64,000 nucleotides of DNA from CAYZQH01 sp050300015 (GTDB lineage Bacteria > Pseudomonadota > Gammaproteobacteria > Pseudomonadales > Cellvibrionaceae). Below, one piece after another: positions 1-8,450 of this stretch (position 1 is the first letter of the stretch; every line of letters starts with the position of its first letter). Both the position numbers and the translations under genes were made by a program. The notes beneath the pieces are model-generated. The model was not told the DNA's origin, ran no database searches, and was given only the letters and a program-made list of their open reading frames with translations. The DNA lies in contig JBNKWZ010000013.1 in assembly GCA_050300015.1 (NCBI GenBank), positions 31,599-95,598 on the forward strand. The letters are read 5' to 3'.

Positions 1-345
1 CAAGTGGGTGATACAGTGGAAATGTTCGCACAGGATCGCGATGGCGGCTGGATAGCCACCAAACTCTCTCGCGAAGAACCCAGCGATGGTGAACTGGAAT
101 ACATCGTTGGCTTCCCATTGGTCACATCTGAATCCCGCCGTACACTCTGGGTCAACCGGATCGAAGTTGACGCGTCACGCTTAAGCGACGCGGACTGGGA
201 GCTTGCGAAAACGGATGCCCTCATCACACTCGAGGGGCGCTACACCAGCCCATTCAATTTTGAAGCCACGCGGCTTTTGGACTTTAACAACCAGCAGTGC
301 GACGACAAAGTTTTTTACGAATGCAACAAAGAGCCAGCCCCCTAA
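1..345 (+). CDS. Hypothetical protein, C-terminal part (5' end outside window)
   Basis: The frame is open from base 1 to the TAA at 343-345, so this is the C-terminal part of a longer gene. About 114 residues are visible. They are acidic and soluble, with no membrane segment and no motif I recognise; two cysteines lie near the end. A GTG at base 4 could be called as a start, but it has no ribosome binding site in view and the frame continues upstream of it. No function is assigned. Confidence 0.55.
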   Translation, partial: QVGDTVEMFAQDRDGGWIATKLSREEPSDGELEYIVGFPLVTSESRRTLWVNRIEVDASRLSDADWELAKTDALITLEGRYTSPFNFEATRLLDFNNQQCDDKVFYECNKEPAP

Positions 346-449
346 ATTGAACCAGTTTTAGGGCTCAGCCCCCGTCGGCTCTACCGCCGCATGGACCCGC
401 GGGCTTTGTGCAAATACACCCCCAGGCACTGCTCTGCCTTCAGCACAAT

Positions 450-485
450 GCCCACGCCATTGGTAGAACACCCAATGGCGTGGGC
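450..485. repeat. Perfect 14-bp inverted repeat (hairpin)
   Basis: The arms GCCCACGCCATTGG (450-463) and CCAATGGCGTGGGC (472-485) are exactly complementary around an 8-nt loop. No T-run follows on either strand, so a classical intrinsic terminator is unlikely. It lies about 105 bp after the first gene's stop. It may be a dispersed palindromic unit or an mRNA-stabilising hairpin. Confidence 0.6.
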
Positions 486-695
486 CTACCCTTAAAACAT
501 TCCACACTTGGTAAGGCGAACCTTTTAAGGTAAATGCACTCAACAGAGTTTAGAGCTATAGAGCTACGTCCGAGGTTGATCTTTTACCGCTAAAGGGCCT
601 ACGAACCCGCAGAGCGTACTGAAAAACGCGAATAGCGCCTACCGACGACATAACCGGTTTCACACAAAGTTTGCCGAAATGAGCCCCCCTACGAC

Positions 696-724
696 TTGTG
701 TCACCCCGGCATACTGCGGATAAT
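696..724 (+). promoter_or_regulatory. Predicted sigma-70 promoter of tal
   Basis: A TTGTGT -35 box (696-701) and a GATAAT -10 box (719-724) are separated by 17 bp. Transcription would start near 731, giving a leader of roughly 20-25 nt before the tal ATG at 754. Prediction by eye only. Confidence 0.45.
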
Positions 725-753
725 AACCACCAGGCAAATAATGAGGCTAAAAA

Positions 754-1689
754 ATGACCAGCAAGCTCGAACAACTGAAGCAAATGACCGATGTGGTTGC
801 CGATACGGGTGACATTGAAGCCATCAAGCGCTACACCCCCTTAGACGCCACCACAAATCCATCGCTACTCTATAAGGCCGCCCAATTGCCCCAATACGAA
901 GCTTTGGTGCGCGATGCGCTAGGTCAAGCGGGCTCCATTCCTGCCGCGTGTGATCATTTGGCCGTGTCTATCGGCTGTGAAATTTTAAAGATTATTCCGG
1001 GCCGTATATCCACAGAAGTGGATGCCCGACTGTCCTATGACAAAGAGGCGTCTATTGCCAAAGCCCACCACCTGATTGAGCTTTACGAAAAAGCCGGCGT
1101 GAGCAAAGATCGGGTTCTGATCAAATTGGCGTCGACGTGGGAAGGCATTCAGGCCGCCCAGCAATTGGAGAAAGAAGGCATTAACTGCAACCTGACGTTG
1201 TTGTTCAACTTTAGCCAAGCTGCGGCCTGTGCCGAAGCTGGTGTATTTTTGATTTCACCCTTTGTGGGCCGAATTTTGGATTGGTATAAGGCCAATACCG
1301 ACCAAAAAGAGTACAGCCCAATGGAAGACCCGGGTGTGGTGTCTGTCACCGAAATCTACAACTACTACAAACAACACGGCTATAAAACCGTGGTCATGGG
1401 GGCAAGCTTTCGTAACACTGGGGAAATTGAAGCCTTGGCAGGCTGTGACCGTTTGACGATCAGTCCACAATTACTGGGTGAGCTGGATGCAGACAAGGGT
1501 GATTTACCACGTGTATTAAGCCCCGACACCAAAAGCGACCGCAAGGCAAAAGTGATTGAAACCGAAGCCCAGTTTCGTTTTAGCTTGAGCCAAGATGCCA
1601 TGGCCAATGAAAAGCTCGCTCAAGGTATTCGCGGCTTTGTGGCTGACCAAGTGAACTTGGAAAACTTTTTAACTGATTATGCTAAGTAG
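754..1689 (+). CDS. tal: Transaldolase (TalB type)
   Basis: Transaldolase of the non-oxidative pentose phosphate pathway. It moves a dihydroxyacetone unit between sedoheptulose 7-phosphate and glyceraldehyde 3-phosphate in the cytoplasm. The 311 residues fit the TalB subfamily (E. coli TalB is about 317). D17 in VVADTGD, the DATTNPS motif (31-37) and the Schiff-base lysine K124 in VLIKLAST are all in place. The ATG is preceded by a weak AGG-type site and a good promoter. The stop overlaps the next ORF by 11 bp, so the two are probably co-translated. Pentose recycling fits the xylose genes 30 kb away, but the gene is housekeeping and needs no such link. Confidence 0.97.
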   Translation: MTSKLEQLKQMTDVVADTGDIEAIKRYTPLDATTNPSLLYKAAQLPQYEALVRDALGQAGSIPAACDHLAVSIGCEILKIIPGRISTEVDARLSYDKEASIAKAHHLIELYEKAGVSKDRVLIKLASTWEGIQAAQQLEKEGINCNLTLLFNFSQAAACAEAGVFLISPFVGRILDWYKANTDQKEYSPMEDPGVVSVTEIYNYYKQHGYKTVVMGASFRNTGEIEALAGCDRLTISPQLLGELDADKGDLPRVLSPDTKSDRKAKVIETEAQFRFSLSQDAMANEKLAQGIRGFVADQVNLENFLTDYAK

Positions 1690-2134
1690 CATTAAAGAAT
1701 TTTTTCAAGATCGCGTCCAAACGGACACAAGCGAGATGACTGAAGAGCAACGTCGTCTCGCTTGCGCCGCCCTTTTGATTGAAGTGGCCATTATCGACAA
1801 CGAGTTTGATGGTAGTGAAATGGCTGCTTTAAAAAGCATTCTGAGCACGGAATTTAATATCCCTCAGGAATCGGTCAACGACCTGGTCACAATGGCTCAC
1901 AACGAGTGCACGCAAGCCACGTCCATGTACCAATTTACCCACCTGATTAATCAGCAGTGTTCATTTGAAGAAAAATTTCAATTGATCACCGGCATGTGGC
2001 GCATTGCCTTTGCAGACGGAGATCTGGACAAGTACGAAGAGTACGTCATTCGAAAGGTCGCCGACCTGATCCACTTGGGACACGGAGAATTTATTCGTGC
2101 CAAGCACGCCGCCCGCACAGAAACCGCGCGATAA
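1679..2134 (+). CDS. TerB-like domain protein
   Basis: A 151-residue acidic, all-helical protein resembling the TerB/tellurite-resistance fold. It has the typical paired segments with acidic residues (LACAALLIEVAIIDNEFDGSE near 26-47 and WRIAFADGDLDKYEE near 107-121) that can bind metal in this family. There is no signal peptide or membrane segment. It starts 11 bp inside the end of tal, so it is read from the tal promoter by coupling. No other ter genes are nearby, so a role in tellurite resistance is not supported. A stand-alone TerB protein of unknown role, perhaps in stress or envelope sensing, is the safest description. Confidence 0.75.
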   Translation: MLSSIKEFFQDRVQTDTSEMTEEQRRLACAALLIEVAIIDNEFDGSEMAALKSILSTEFNIPQESVNDLVTMAHNECTQATSMYQFTHLINQQCSFEEKFQLITGMWRIAFADGDLDKYEEYVIRKVADLIHLGHGEFIRAKHAARTETAR

Positions 2135-2243
2135 CCACAGCTCTTCCGGTGTTTCCCCCCTCAAAACAATGGGTGAGAATGCCGGATAGCCATCCCTGGA
2201 AACACCGTGCAAATCTTGTCTCTGTTTTGAATTCACCTTTCGT

Positions 2244-2271
2244 TTGTTAGCAGCCGTACTATAGTTATAAA
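2244..2271 (+). promoter_or_regulatory. Predicted promoter of the HDOD gene
   Basis: TTGTTA (2244-2249) and TATAAA (2266-2271) with 16-bp spacing lie about 105 bp before the ATG at 2376. The long leader shows no obvious fold. Prediction by eye. Confidence 0.3.
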
Positions 2272-2375
2272 GAGACCTCTCGGGCTACTTTCGATGCCAA
2301 TTAACGGTAATAAGTGTCTTAGAGAAGCGTTGTTTTATCACCCAAGTCCACCTAATGGTATGAGATCAATATTAC

Positions 2376-3386
2376 ATGGCTGTCACTTCATTCATTCGAG
2401 AAGTTTTCAATATAAAACCGCCAGAAGCCGTTCCAGAGTCTCACCCAGCAGCCGCAACACCTCAACAGATTCGATTGCGAGAAAGCAAGAAGATCAGTCG
2501 TCAACAATGTGAAGCGGTGTATCTAGGTTTTTTAATCAATGACGCCCATCGCGAACCCTTGAGCGTGCCGCAAAAACTCACCTTAGAAGTGGTTCAAACG
2601 AATCTCAGTAAAAATGAATACCGCCAACAGGCCGTACCAAGATTGCCATCGGTCATCCCAAAACTTTTACGCAGCCTGCGCGATCCCGACTCGTCGGTCA
2701 AAGACTACGTGGCCATCGTCAACAAGGACCCAGTGATGAGCGCAAGTGTATTGAAGCTTGCCAACAGTGTGTACTTCAATCCCATTGGCGACCACATTGG
2801 CGATATCGAACGTGCCATTGTGAAGCTTGGGATTTCGGGTTTACGGTCTGTACTGTCGGCAGCGGTCATGCAACCCATTGTGCAGCGCGAATCCCCCTAT
2901 TACTCGCAAACAGGGCAACGCATTTGGGCGCATTCGTTAAATTGCGCAGTGGCCTGCGAAATTGTCGCGCCCTCACGACACTTGGAACGTTTTAAAGTGT
3001 ATTTAATGGGGCTCGTACACGATGTAGGGAAAATGACATTGTTCAGCGAGCTGTGTAAACAATATCAATTGAATGGTGACAAAAAGCCCGGCTACCATGC
3101 CTTTGTGCCCATGCTTCGGCGTAAGGCCACCGTGCTAAGCTATCTCATCGCCAAAGATTGGCAATTACCCGAGGAAATTTGCACCGCACTTGAAGAACAA
3201 ATCGACATTGGCAATGGTAAACCCGTCTCGCGCTTTGGCGAGCTGCTATTCCAAACCAATATCGCCACCGAAATGTACGCGGTCGCCACCGTGCAGCAAC
3301 GCGAAAAGTTGGTGCCCTTGCTCGAGGAGTTTGGCCTACCCAAGGATCTCTACCAATGCCTAGACCAAATTGGCAGACCCGTTTGA
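2376..3386 (+). CDS. HDOD domain protein
   Basis: A 336-residue cytoplasmic protein with a short variable N-terminus and an HDOD domain from roughly residue 85 to 290. The signature runs from RLPSVIPKLLRSLRDPD through VNKDPVMSASVLKLANSVYF to AIVKLGISGLRSVL, followed by an LVHDVGKM segment that keeps an HD-like dipeptide. HDOD proteins are scaffold or regulatory modules related to HD hydrolases, often used in signalling, chemotaxis or DNA-damage control. No GGDEF, EAL or receiver domain is fused, so its partner is unknown. It has its own predicted promoter and converges on the glpD-like gene, with only 14 bp between the stops. Confidence 0.88.
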   Translation: MAVTSFIREVFNIKPPEAVPESHPAAATPQQIRLRESKKISRQQCEAVYLGFLINDAHREPLSVPQKLTLEVVQTNLSKNEYRQQAVPRLPSVIPKLLRSLRDPDSSVKDYVAIVNKDPVMSASVLKLANSVYFNPIGDHIGDIERAIVKLGISGLRSVLSAAVMQPIVQRESPYYSQTGQRIWAHSLNCAVACEIVAPSRHLERFKVYLMGLVHDVGKMTLFSELCKQYQLNGDKKPGYHAFVPMLRRKATVLSYLIAKDWQLPEEICTALEEQIDIGNGKPVSRFGELLFQTNIATEMYAVATVQQREKLVPLLEEFGLPKDLYQCLDQIGRPV

Positions 3387-3400
3387 GTCATTACCGCACG

Positions 3401-4573
3401 CTATAGACGACAATCCCTGGTGGAACGCCAGCCACCATCAGGGGGCGCTAGGGTTTTGGCCACAGCTCGACTCACTTTATCTGCTACCGCGCGGTAAGCC
3501 GTGAGCTTGCCGCCGTAAACGCCCACATAACACCGCCCTTGATCATGGTATTGTGCCAACAGGGTTTCCCGACTTCGCGCATTGGCGTCGGTTGTGCTGC
3601 GTGGCAATACGCGAATACCACTCATGACCGTTTCCACGTCGCCCTCGGTGGCCGGCAAATCCGAAAAAAAATGATTGTATGCGGATAACAAATACGAAAT
3701 CTCTGCGGCGGAAGCCTGGCTTTGTGGCTCCGACAATACCCTTTCGGTGGTGCCCACTAAGGTTTTACCTGCCCAAGGCAGTACAAAAAAAGGTCGCCCA
3801 CCCTCTGGAGATTCCAGGTAAAAGCAGCCTGGCCGGGCCTTGTGCGGCAACACAATGTGTACACCTTGCACCCAATCGATGGGTATTTTGGGCAGAGGGC
3901 TGTCGCCATCAAAAAATTCGTTCACCCAGGGCCCTGCAGCGTTCACCACACACCGACTGCACCACCGGTACATGTCAGTGGTCACTTCAAAGGTGTCCGT
4001 AAGTTGAATACGTGCCACCGACTCACCGTAATGTACTTTGGCACCTAGGCTCTGAGCGTGCGCCATGACCGCTTGGGTTAGAGCACGGTCGTCGGTTTGT
4101 GCATCAAAGTACTCGAATACCGCTTTTAACCCCTGGGTTTGCAACCCCAATTGTTGCCACTCGACTCTGGGCAGTTGTCTAAAGCGGTTTTCGGCACGCA
4201 ATCCGCCGAGCACGGCATACAGCGAGAGACCCGCACGTACCCACCAGGGGTGCCTTGCGGCGTTTTGGTAAATGGGAATGTAAAAGGGCGAAATGTGAAC
4301 CAAATGCGGGGCGTTTTGCAACAGCCTTTTGCGTTCCTGCAAGCACTCGTAAACCAGCCCAAGCTGTCCGGTCTCCAAGTACCGCAACCCACCGTGAATC
4401 AACTTGGAAGAGTTGCTAGAGGTCTCCAGGCCCGCCGCTTGATGGCGCTCTAGTACCAGCACCCGCCAGCCATTTAGGGCACACGCCTGGGCAATTCCTG
4501 CGCCTTGAACACCGGCGCCGATCACGATCACGTCCCACAGGGGTGTATCACCAACTTTGTGCAAGTGCCACAT
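3401..4573 (-). CDS. FAD-dependent glycerol-3-phosphate dehydrogenase, short form
   Basis: A GlpD-like flavoprotein that would oxidise sn-glycerol 3-phosphate to dihydroxyacetone phosphate and feed electrons to the respiratory chain. The N-terminal dinucleotide fold VIGAGVQGAGIA and the SSNSSKLIHGGLRYLE motif typical of GlpD are intact. At about 390 residues it lacks the C-terminal helical domain of classical GlpD (about 500), although the FAD-binding end (VGVYGGKLTAYR) is kept. The ATG at 4573 is preferred; the frame is open to 4600. It overlaps the upstream phosphodiesterase gene by 26 bp and is the last gene of a three-gene operon. It could be a related FAD oxidase of similar substrate range. 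Confidence 0.85.
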   Translation of the reverse strand: MWHLHKVGDTPLWDVIVIGAGVQGAGIAQACALNGWRVLVLERHQAAGLETSSNSSKLIHGGLRYLETGQLGLVYECLQERKRLLQNAPHLVHISPFYIPIYQNAARHPWWVRAGLSLYAVLGGLRAENRFRQLPRVEWQQLGLQTQGLKAVFEYFDAQTDDRALTQAVMAHAQSLGAKVHYGESVARIQLTDTFEVTTDMYRWCSRCVVNAAGPWVNEFFDGDSPLPKIPIDWVQGVHIVLPHKARPGCFYLESPEGGRPFFVLPWAGKTLVGTTERVLSEPQSQASAAEISYLLSAYNHFFSDLPATEGDVETVMSGIRVLPRSTTDANARSRETLLAQYHDQGRCYVGVYGGKLTAYRAVADKVSRAVAKTLAPPDGGWRSTRDCRL

Positions 4574-5291
4574 CCCAGGTCTCCAGCCACCGCACACCAC
4601 GTTGCAAACAGGCGTTTTTGGTGACCGGATCCATCACATCGTAAACAAACCATTCCCATGGCCCTTGCCACAAAGCCATGTTACGGGCAGGCAATTTTTT
4701 GTAGTTGCAGATCACGAAGTCCACCGGTTGATTTAACAGCGCTTGAGGTTCACTTTCAGTGTAGTGGGTCAACACCCAACCCACACGAATATCAAAATGT
4801 GATTGGGCAATCCGCAACAACGAAAGGTCATAGGAAATGACCACGCATTGCGCCCAAATAGGCGCCAAGGCATCACACACACTGCGCACATAAACCTCGG
4901 CGTCCACCCTCGCAAGCGACTCACGCTTTAACTCTACGAATACCGTTACCTCAGGCCAACATGTCAGTTTTTCAGCCACCTCTGTGAGTGCCGCGAAGGG
5001 CTCGCTTTGGTATCGCGTGCCAAAGCGTTCAGGCTCCGCCGCTGATAGGCTTTGTAGCGCTTTCCATGTGCACTCGGCAATGGCTCTTGAATCACCGCTC
5101 ATCCGCATTAGGTCCGCATCGTGCAGTAATACTGGCACCCCGTCTTGCGTCATTTGCACATCAAATTCCACCCCCTGGGCGCCCGCCTCACAAGCGGCCA
5201 ACACACTGCTTAAGGTGTTTTCGGGAAATTGTGCAGGCAACCCGCGGTGGCCTACCCAAAGAGGTTTAAGTGGGTGTTTTGGGGTAGCCAA
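4548..5291 (-). CDS. Glycerophosphodiester phosphodiesterase (cytoplasmic, UgpQ-like)
   Basis: GDPD-family TIM-barrel phosphodiesterase that would cleave glycerophosphodiesters to glycerol 3-phosphate and an alcohol. Visible active-site residues are H15-R16 (VGHRG), E24-N25-T26 (PENT), E42 and D44 (VEFDVQ), H57 (LLHD) and the FVELKRE strand. At 247 residues, with no signal peptide, it matches cytoplasmic UgpQ rather than periplasmic GlpQ. It overlaps both neighbours by 26 bp: the FGGY kinase upstream and the glycerol-3-phosphate dehydrogenase downstream. The context fits turning lipid head-group remnants into triose phosphate. Confidence 0.92.
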   Translation of the reverse strand: MATPKHPLKPLWVGHRGLPAQFPENTLSSVLAACEAGAQGVEFDVQMTQDGVPVLLHDADLMRMSGDSRAIAECTWKALQSLSAAEPERFGTRYQSEPFAALTEVAEKLTCWPEVTVFVELKRESLARVDAEVYVRSVCDALAPIWAQCVVISYDLSLLRIAQSHFDIRVGWVLTHYTESEPQALLNQPVDFVICNYKKLPARNMALWQGPWEWFVYDVMDPVTKNACLQRGVRWLETWDVALAQSW

Positions 5292-6741
5292 TCATAGACT
5301 CCAACTGATGGTAAAAAGTATTGGCCCGCTCGATGAGTTCCGCATTTTCTTTGGGCTCTAAACGGGTTCGCAAGACATTGCTTGGCACCAAAGTGCCCTC
5401 AGACAATACCACCGCCGTGCCCAGTAACGTCGTGTCAAAATCGTCTAACAACACACAAGGTCTACCGGTTAAATCGGCCACCTTTTGCGCAAGGCCTTCC
5501 AAGCGTGACAGCCCCCCAGAAAAGATCAGTTGGCTTCTGAATTGATAGGCATCCAATGCCGCAATATTTTTTGCCACCAAAAAAGCAATGCTTTCAGTCA
5601 CCGCCACCGCCTGCTCGGCCACCGTCCAACCTGTGCCGGTAAACACTGGCAATTCACCCGATGACCAATACGGAGAGCCCAGCCCCCCAACGGTGTTGAG
5701 AAAACACCCCGGTAAGGTGTTGGTAGTACGCAACCATTCGGGTAGGTTTTCAAATAGCCATTGCTCCGCGCGTTCTGCTGATTGGGCGGAAGCCGCTGCC
5801 ATAACACTGGGTTGTTCGGCCAGCCAACGAAATGCCGCGCCAGCACCATTAATGGTGCCTTCATACACCCAATGGCGCTCGTGCACATTACTCGTCGCCA
5901 CGGAGGTCAACAACCCTCGATACGCCTCGGGTTTAGCGCCTTGCGCAAACCCCAGTACAAAGGCACCCGTACCACAATTGATCAATGCCTCGTGACTACT
6001 GGGGGTTAGCACCCCCATTACTGCTGCGTTTTGGTCTCCCATCACTGCTTGTAATGGCACCTCCGGCAGCCCCACCCCGGCCAGGCAGCCGTAATCACCA
6101 AAGGTGGGCAACACTTCAGGCAATTTGGTGGCATCCACACCGAAAAGGTTCAATAAAGACGCATCCCATTGCCCAAGTGCCGTAGATTGTAAACGCCACA
6201 ACTGCGTGCGTGCGGCATTGGTTTCATCACACAACACGGCGTCACTCGCGTTTAAGCAGGCTATCAAATAACTGACCAAAGGTGTGGTAACGGCTTCGGC
6301 AGGCAAGGTGGCACCTTGCTGTAACCAGTGGATTTTGCTCGCGCCATAGTGCGGCGACAACACCAACCCTGTGATTTGATAAATGGTTTCTGCGTGCGCC
6401 CTTAAACTGTCCACATGCGCCCGCCCGCGTGTATCTTGCCAGCTGATCAGAGGGCTTAAGGGCGTACGATTGGATGGTAACCAGGCCAATACCGTCGAGC
6501 GTTGGCAGCTCAATCCTGCGCGAGTAATCGGCAGCTTGGCGTGCTGAGAGGCTTTCTGCGCAACACTTGCCAAGGCAGCAACCACCTCAACAGGGTCCTG
6601 CTCCACACACACTCTAGCCCCCCCTTTTAAACTGGAGCGCTTGATCCCCAAGGGCACGCCCACTTGGTAAACGGTTTGGCCTTGCTCGGTCATCAATGCT
6701 GCACGGGCAGAATGGGTGCCCACATCCAAACATAGGTACAT
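5266..6741 (-). CDS. FGGY-family carbohydrate kinase, glycerol-kinase-like
   Basis: A 491-residue ATP-dependent sugar or polyol kinase. The N-terminal LDVGTHSARAAL phosphate loop, GLSCQRSTVLAW, SWQDTRG, HYGASKIHWL, MGDQNAAVMG (catalytic Asp) and INCGTGAFVL follow the order in glycerol kinase, and the C-terminal FSGGLSR ATP motif is kept. Similarity is closer to GlpK than to XylB by eye, and the downstream genes handle glycerophosphodiesters and glycerol 3-phosphate, so glycerol is the most likely substrate. It is diverged enough that another polyol cannot be excluded. It is first in the operon, with the start ATG at 6741. Confidence 0.82.
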   Translation of the reverse strand: MYLCLDVGTHSARAALMTEQGQTVYQVGVPLGIKRSSLKGGARVCVEQDPVEVVAALASVAQKASQHAKLPITRAGLSCQRSTVLAWLPSNRTPLSPLISWQDTRGRAHVDSLRAHAETIYQITGLVLSPHYGASKIHWLQQGATLPAEAVTTPLVSYLIACLNASDAVLCDETNAARTQLWRLQSTALGQWDASLLNLFGVDATKLPEVLPTFGDYGCLAGVGLPEVPLQAVMGDQNAAVMGVLTPSSHEALINCGTGAFVLGFAQGAKPEAYRGLLTSVATSNVHERHWVYEGTINGAGAAFRWLAEQPSVMAAASAQSAERAEQWLFENLPEWLRTTNTLPGCFLNTVGGLGSPYWSSGELPVFTGTGWTVAEQAVAVTESIAFLVAKNIAALDAYQFRSQLIFSGGLSRLEGLAQKVADLTGRPCVLLDDFDTTLLGTAVVLSEGTLVPSNVLRTRLEPKENAELIERANTFYHQLESMIGYPKTPT

Positions 6742-6826
6742 GCCATTTCTCGTTTGACGCCAACACTTTTGACATGCGGCGTGAATGTTTCGGCTTATGC
6801 TTTTGGCTTTTGGCTTCAGGTATTAG

Positions 6827-6888
6827 CTATTAACCCGGCACGTCCTTGTACCGCATGAACCCGACATAAAAGATTGCCGGGTTAATAG
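6827..6888. repeat. Dispersed palindromic element, copy A
   Basis: A 62-bp unit bounded by exact 14-bp inverted ends (CTATTAACCCGGCA at 6827-6840 and its complement at 6875-6888). The interior (CGTCCTTGTACCGCAT and ACCCGACATAAAAGAT) is nearly the reverse complement of the left part of copy C at 46556-46601. It lies between the FGGY kinase start and the pectate lyase terminator. Confidence 0.8.
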
Positions 6889-6934
6889 TTAAGCACCCTG
6901 TTAAAAATGTTCTCTTAAAAGCACAACCCAACCC

Positions 6935-6971
6935 CAAAAAACCCCCCAAAACCTTTCGACCTTGGAGGGTT
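6935..6971 (-). terminator. Intrinsic terminator of the pectate lyase gene
   Basis: Read on the minus strand, AACCCTCCAA and TTGGGGGGTT (one mismatch) enclose a 12-nt loop and are followed by a T-run. It starts about 28 bp after the pectate lyase stop codon. Confidence 0.6.
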
Positions 6972-6998
6972 AGATGGACGTTAGTTTGAAATGCTAAT

Positions 6999-8249
6999 TT
7001 ATTGCTGAGAACACTGAAATTTGTTGTCGTAGCAGACCCTGGCATTCACCACATTGGAGTTTTTTAAAGTCATCACGCTTGAGCCACAATCCGACCGGAA
7101 GATAGAGTCCACCGCGGATTCCAAATAGCAGTTGTTCACTGAGACATTCACCGGATAGCACTTGCCACCGTTTTCGCGGAACATTTTACCCATGTTCACT
7201 ACGGTACAGTTTTCTGCCGTAAAAGTGGTTTTGGCATTCAGTTGAAAGACTTTGTCTTCCGCTTCATACGCCTCAAAGTTGCGAATGGTCACCGTGGCTT
7301 CTGACTTCACTGTGAGCGCATCTTCGGCGACATCTGGCCAAGAGATGTTTTCTAAAATGGTGTTGCCACGGATATGAATACCGTCGCCATTGGGCCCAAC
7401 AATCACATTACGCACATACCCCCCTTCCACACGCAGTACCGGGTCCTGCCCCTCTCGCTGGGAGCCATCACCATAAGTGGCTATATAGCGTTTACAGCCA
7501 CCATCAAAGTCGCCAGAAATCACCATTTGCGACGACAAATACACATCTTCTACTGCTGTGGTACAAGCCGACTTTCTGGAATTATTGTTACCACCGGGAG
7601 GCGGTGTGGGCGGCAACACACCGTCACAGCTCCCTGCGGAGGTTGCCTCCCCCGAGACAGTCAGGTTATCGATGTTGGCAAGGCCTTCATTACTCTTGGA
7701 GGTCAGCTCAATGACGTTTCGCCCTTGCACCAGGTCCACGTTGACGGCCACTTCTTGCCAATTACCCCATGCTCCTGGTGTGGCACTAAAGGTAATGCTG
7801 TGTGTGCCGTTGGCGCCGTCGTTGATTTGAACCTCAGCATTGCGCCCCATGCTACCACCGTTGGCGTAACGAAGCGTTAGCGTGTATTGACCACTCTCAC
7901 TCGCGTTCACACTCCAAATAATACTGGCACCAATGGCGTTCATGGAGTTGATATACCCCGCGCCCGTACCCCCGTGTTCATTCTCCACGATATCGCTTTT
8001 ACAGACGGCGGGGGTCTGCTCTTCCACTACTAAATGCAGAATGACCGACCCGCCAGATGAAGAAGAACTGGAAGAACTTGAGCTAGAAGCACTGCTGCTC
8101 GAAGATGAACTGCTACTGCTGGAGCTCGAACCAGTACTGGAAGAGGACGAACTGCTTGAGGATGAACTGCTGTTCCCGGCTTGTCCACCGCCACAGGCCA
8201 TTAGAGCCGCGGACAACACGGCCAGCAGCAGGTGTTTAGAGGATTTCAT
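6999..8249 (-). CDS. Lipoprotein pectate lyase PL3 with poly-serine linker and CBM35-like module
   Basis: Predicted to cleave pectate (polygalacturonate) by beta-elimination at the cell surface. The 416 residues comprise a lipoprotein signal with lipobox LMAC (C19), a poly-serine linker (about 27-65), a CBM35-like beta-sandwich (about 72-200, with GTGAGYIN, RYANGG and GLANIDNL), a Pro/Asn linker, and a PL3 parallel beta-helix (about 228-416, with GDGIHIRG, WPDVAEDALTVKS and FRENGGKCY). The start at 8249 has a good AAGGATC site 7-8 nt upstream; the frame is open to 8342 but the extra residues spoil the signal peptide. The serine tract uses mixed codons, so it is selected as protein rather than by slippage. 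Poly-Ser linkers are typical of Cellvibrio/Saccharophagus-type secreted enzymes. Confidence 0.9.
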   Translation of the reverse strand: MKSSKHLLLAVLSAALMACGGGQAGNSSSSSSSSSSSSTGSSSSSSSSSSSSSASSSSSSSSSSSGGSVILHLVVEEQTPAVCKSDIVENEHGGTGAGYINSMNAIGASIIWSVNASESGQYTLTLRYANGGSMGRNAEVQINDGANGTHSITFSATPGAWGNWQEVAVNVDLVQGRNVIELTSKSNEGLANIDNLTVSGEATSAGSCDGVLPPTPPPGGNNNSRKSACTTAVEDVYLSSQMVISGDFDGGCKRYIATYGDGSQREGQDPVLRVEGGYVRNVIVGPNGDGIHIRGNTILENISWPDVAEDALTVKSEATVTIRNFEAYEAEDKVFQLNAKTTFTAENCTVVNMGKMFRENGGKCYPVNVSVNNCYLESAVDSIFRSDCGSSVMTLKNSNVVNARVCYDNKFQCSQQ

Positions 8250-8450
8250 CAACGATCCTTTTATACGCTTTTGTTTTTTAAGAGGTAGTGTCCACGTGAG
8301 TATCAGTGATGCGCCCAAAGGTGTCTGTGATGGAATTAACAAATGATTTGTATGACAGATAAAGATTAAAAAAACACCAACCGCGTTTCAAATTTGGTAC
8401 CTTAATGGCATGAGACCATGCGGAAAGAAAAACAGCACAGCGGGCCAGAA

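Larger units (their letters stand above)
346..753. other. 408-bp gap with a hairpin and the tal promoter
   Basis: No convincing gene lies here. The short minus-strand frames have no recognisable protein and no good start. The gap holds a perfect 14-bp hairpin at 450-485 and a sigma-70-like promoter before tal, both listed separately. The rest shows nothing I can name. Confidence 0.5.

Noticed and set aside
1679..2134. Tellurite-resistance locus
   Set aside because: Only a TerB-like domain is present; no terC, terD or terZ neighbours.
2294..2512. 72-codon ORF overlapping the HDOD gene start
   Set aside because: It runs in another frame over the well-conserved HDOD N-terminus and has Ser/Arg-rich low-complexity content.
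7933..8346. Plus-strand ORF rich in Leu and Glu opposite the pectate lyase
   Set aside because: It is the antisense of the poly-serine tract (Ser codons read backwards give Glu and Leu codons); no ribosome binding site or family match.
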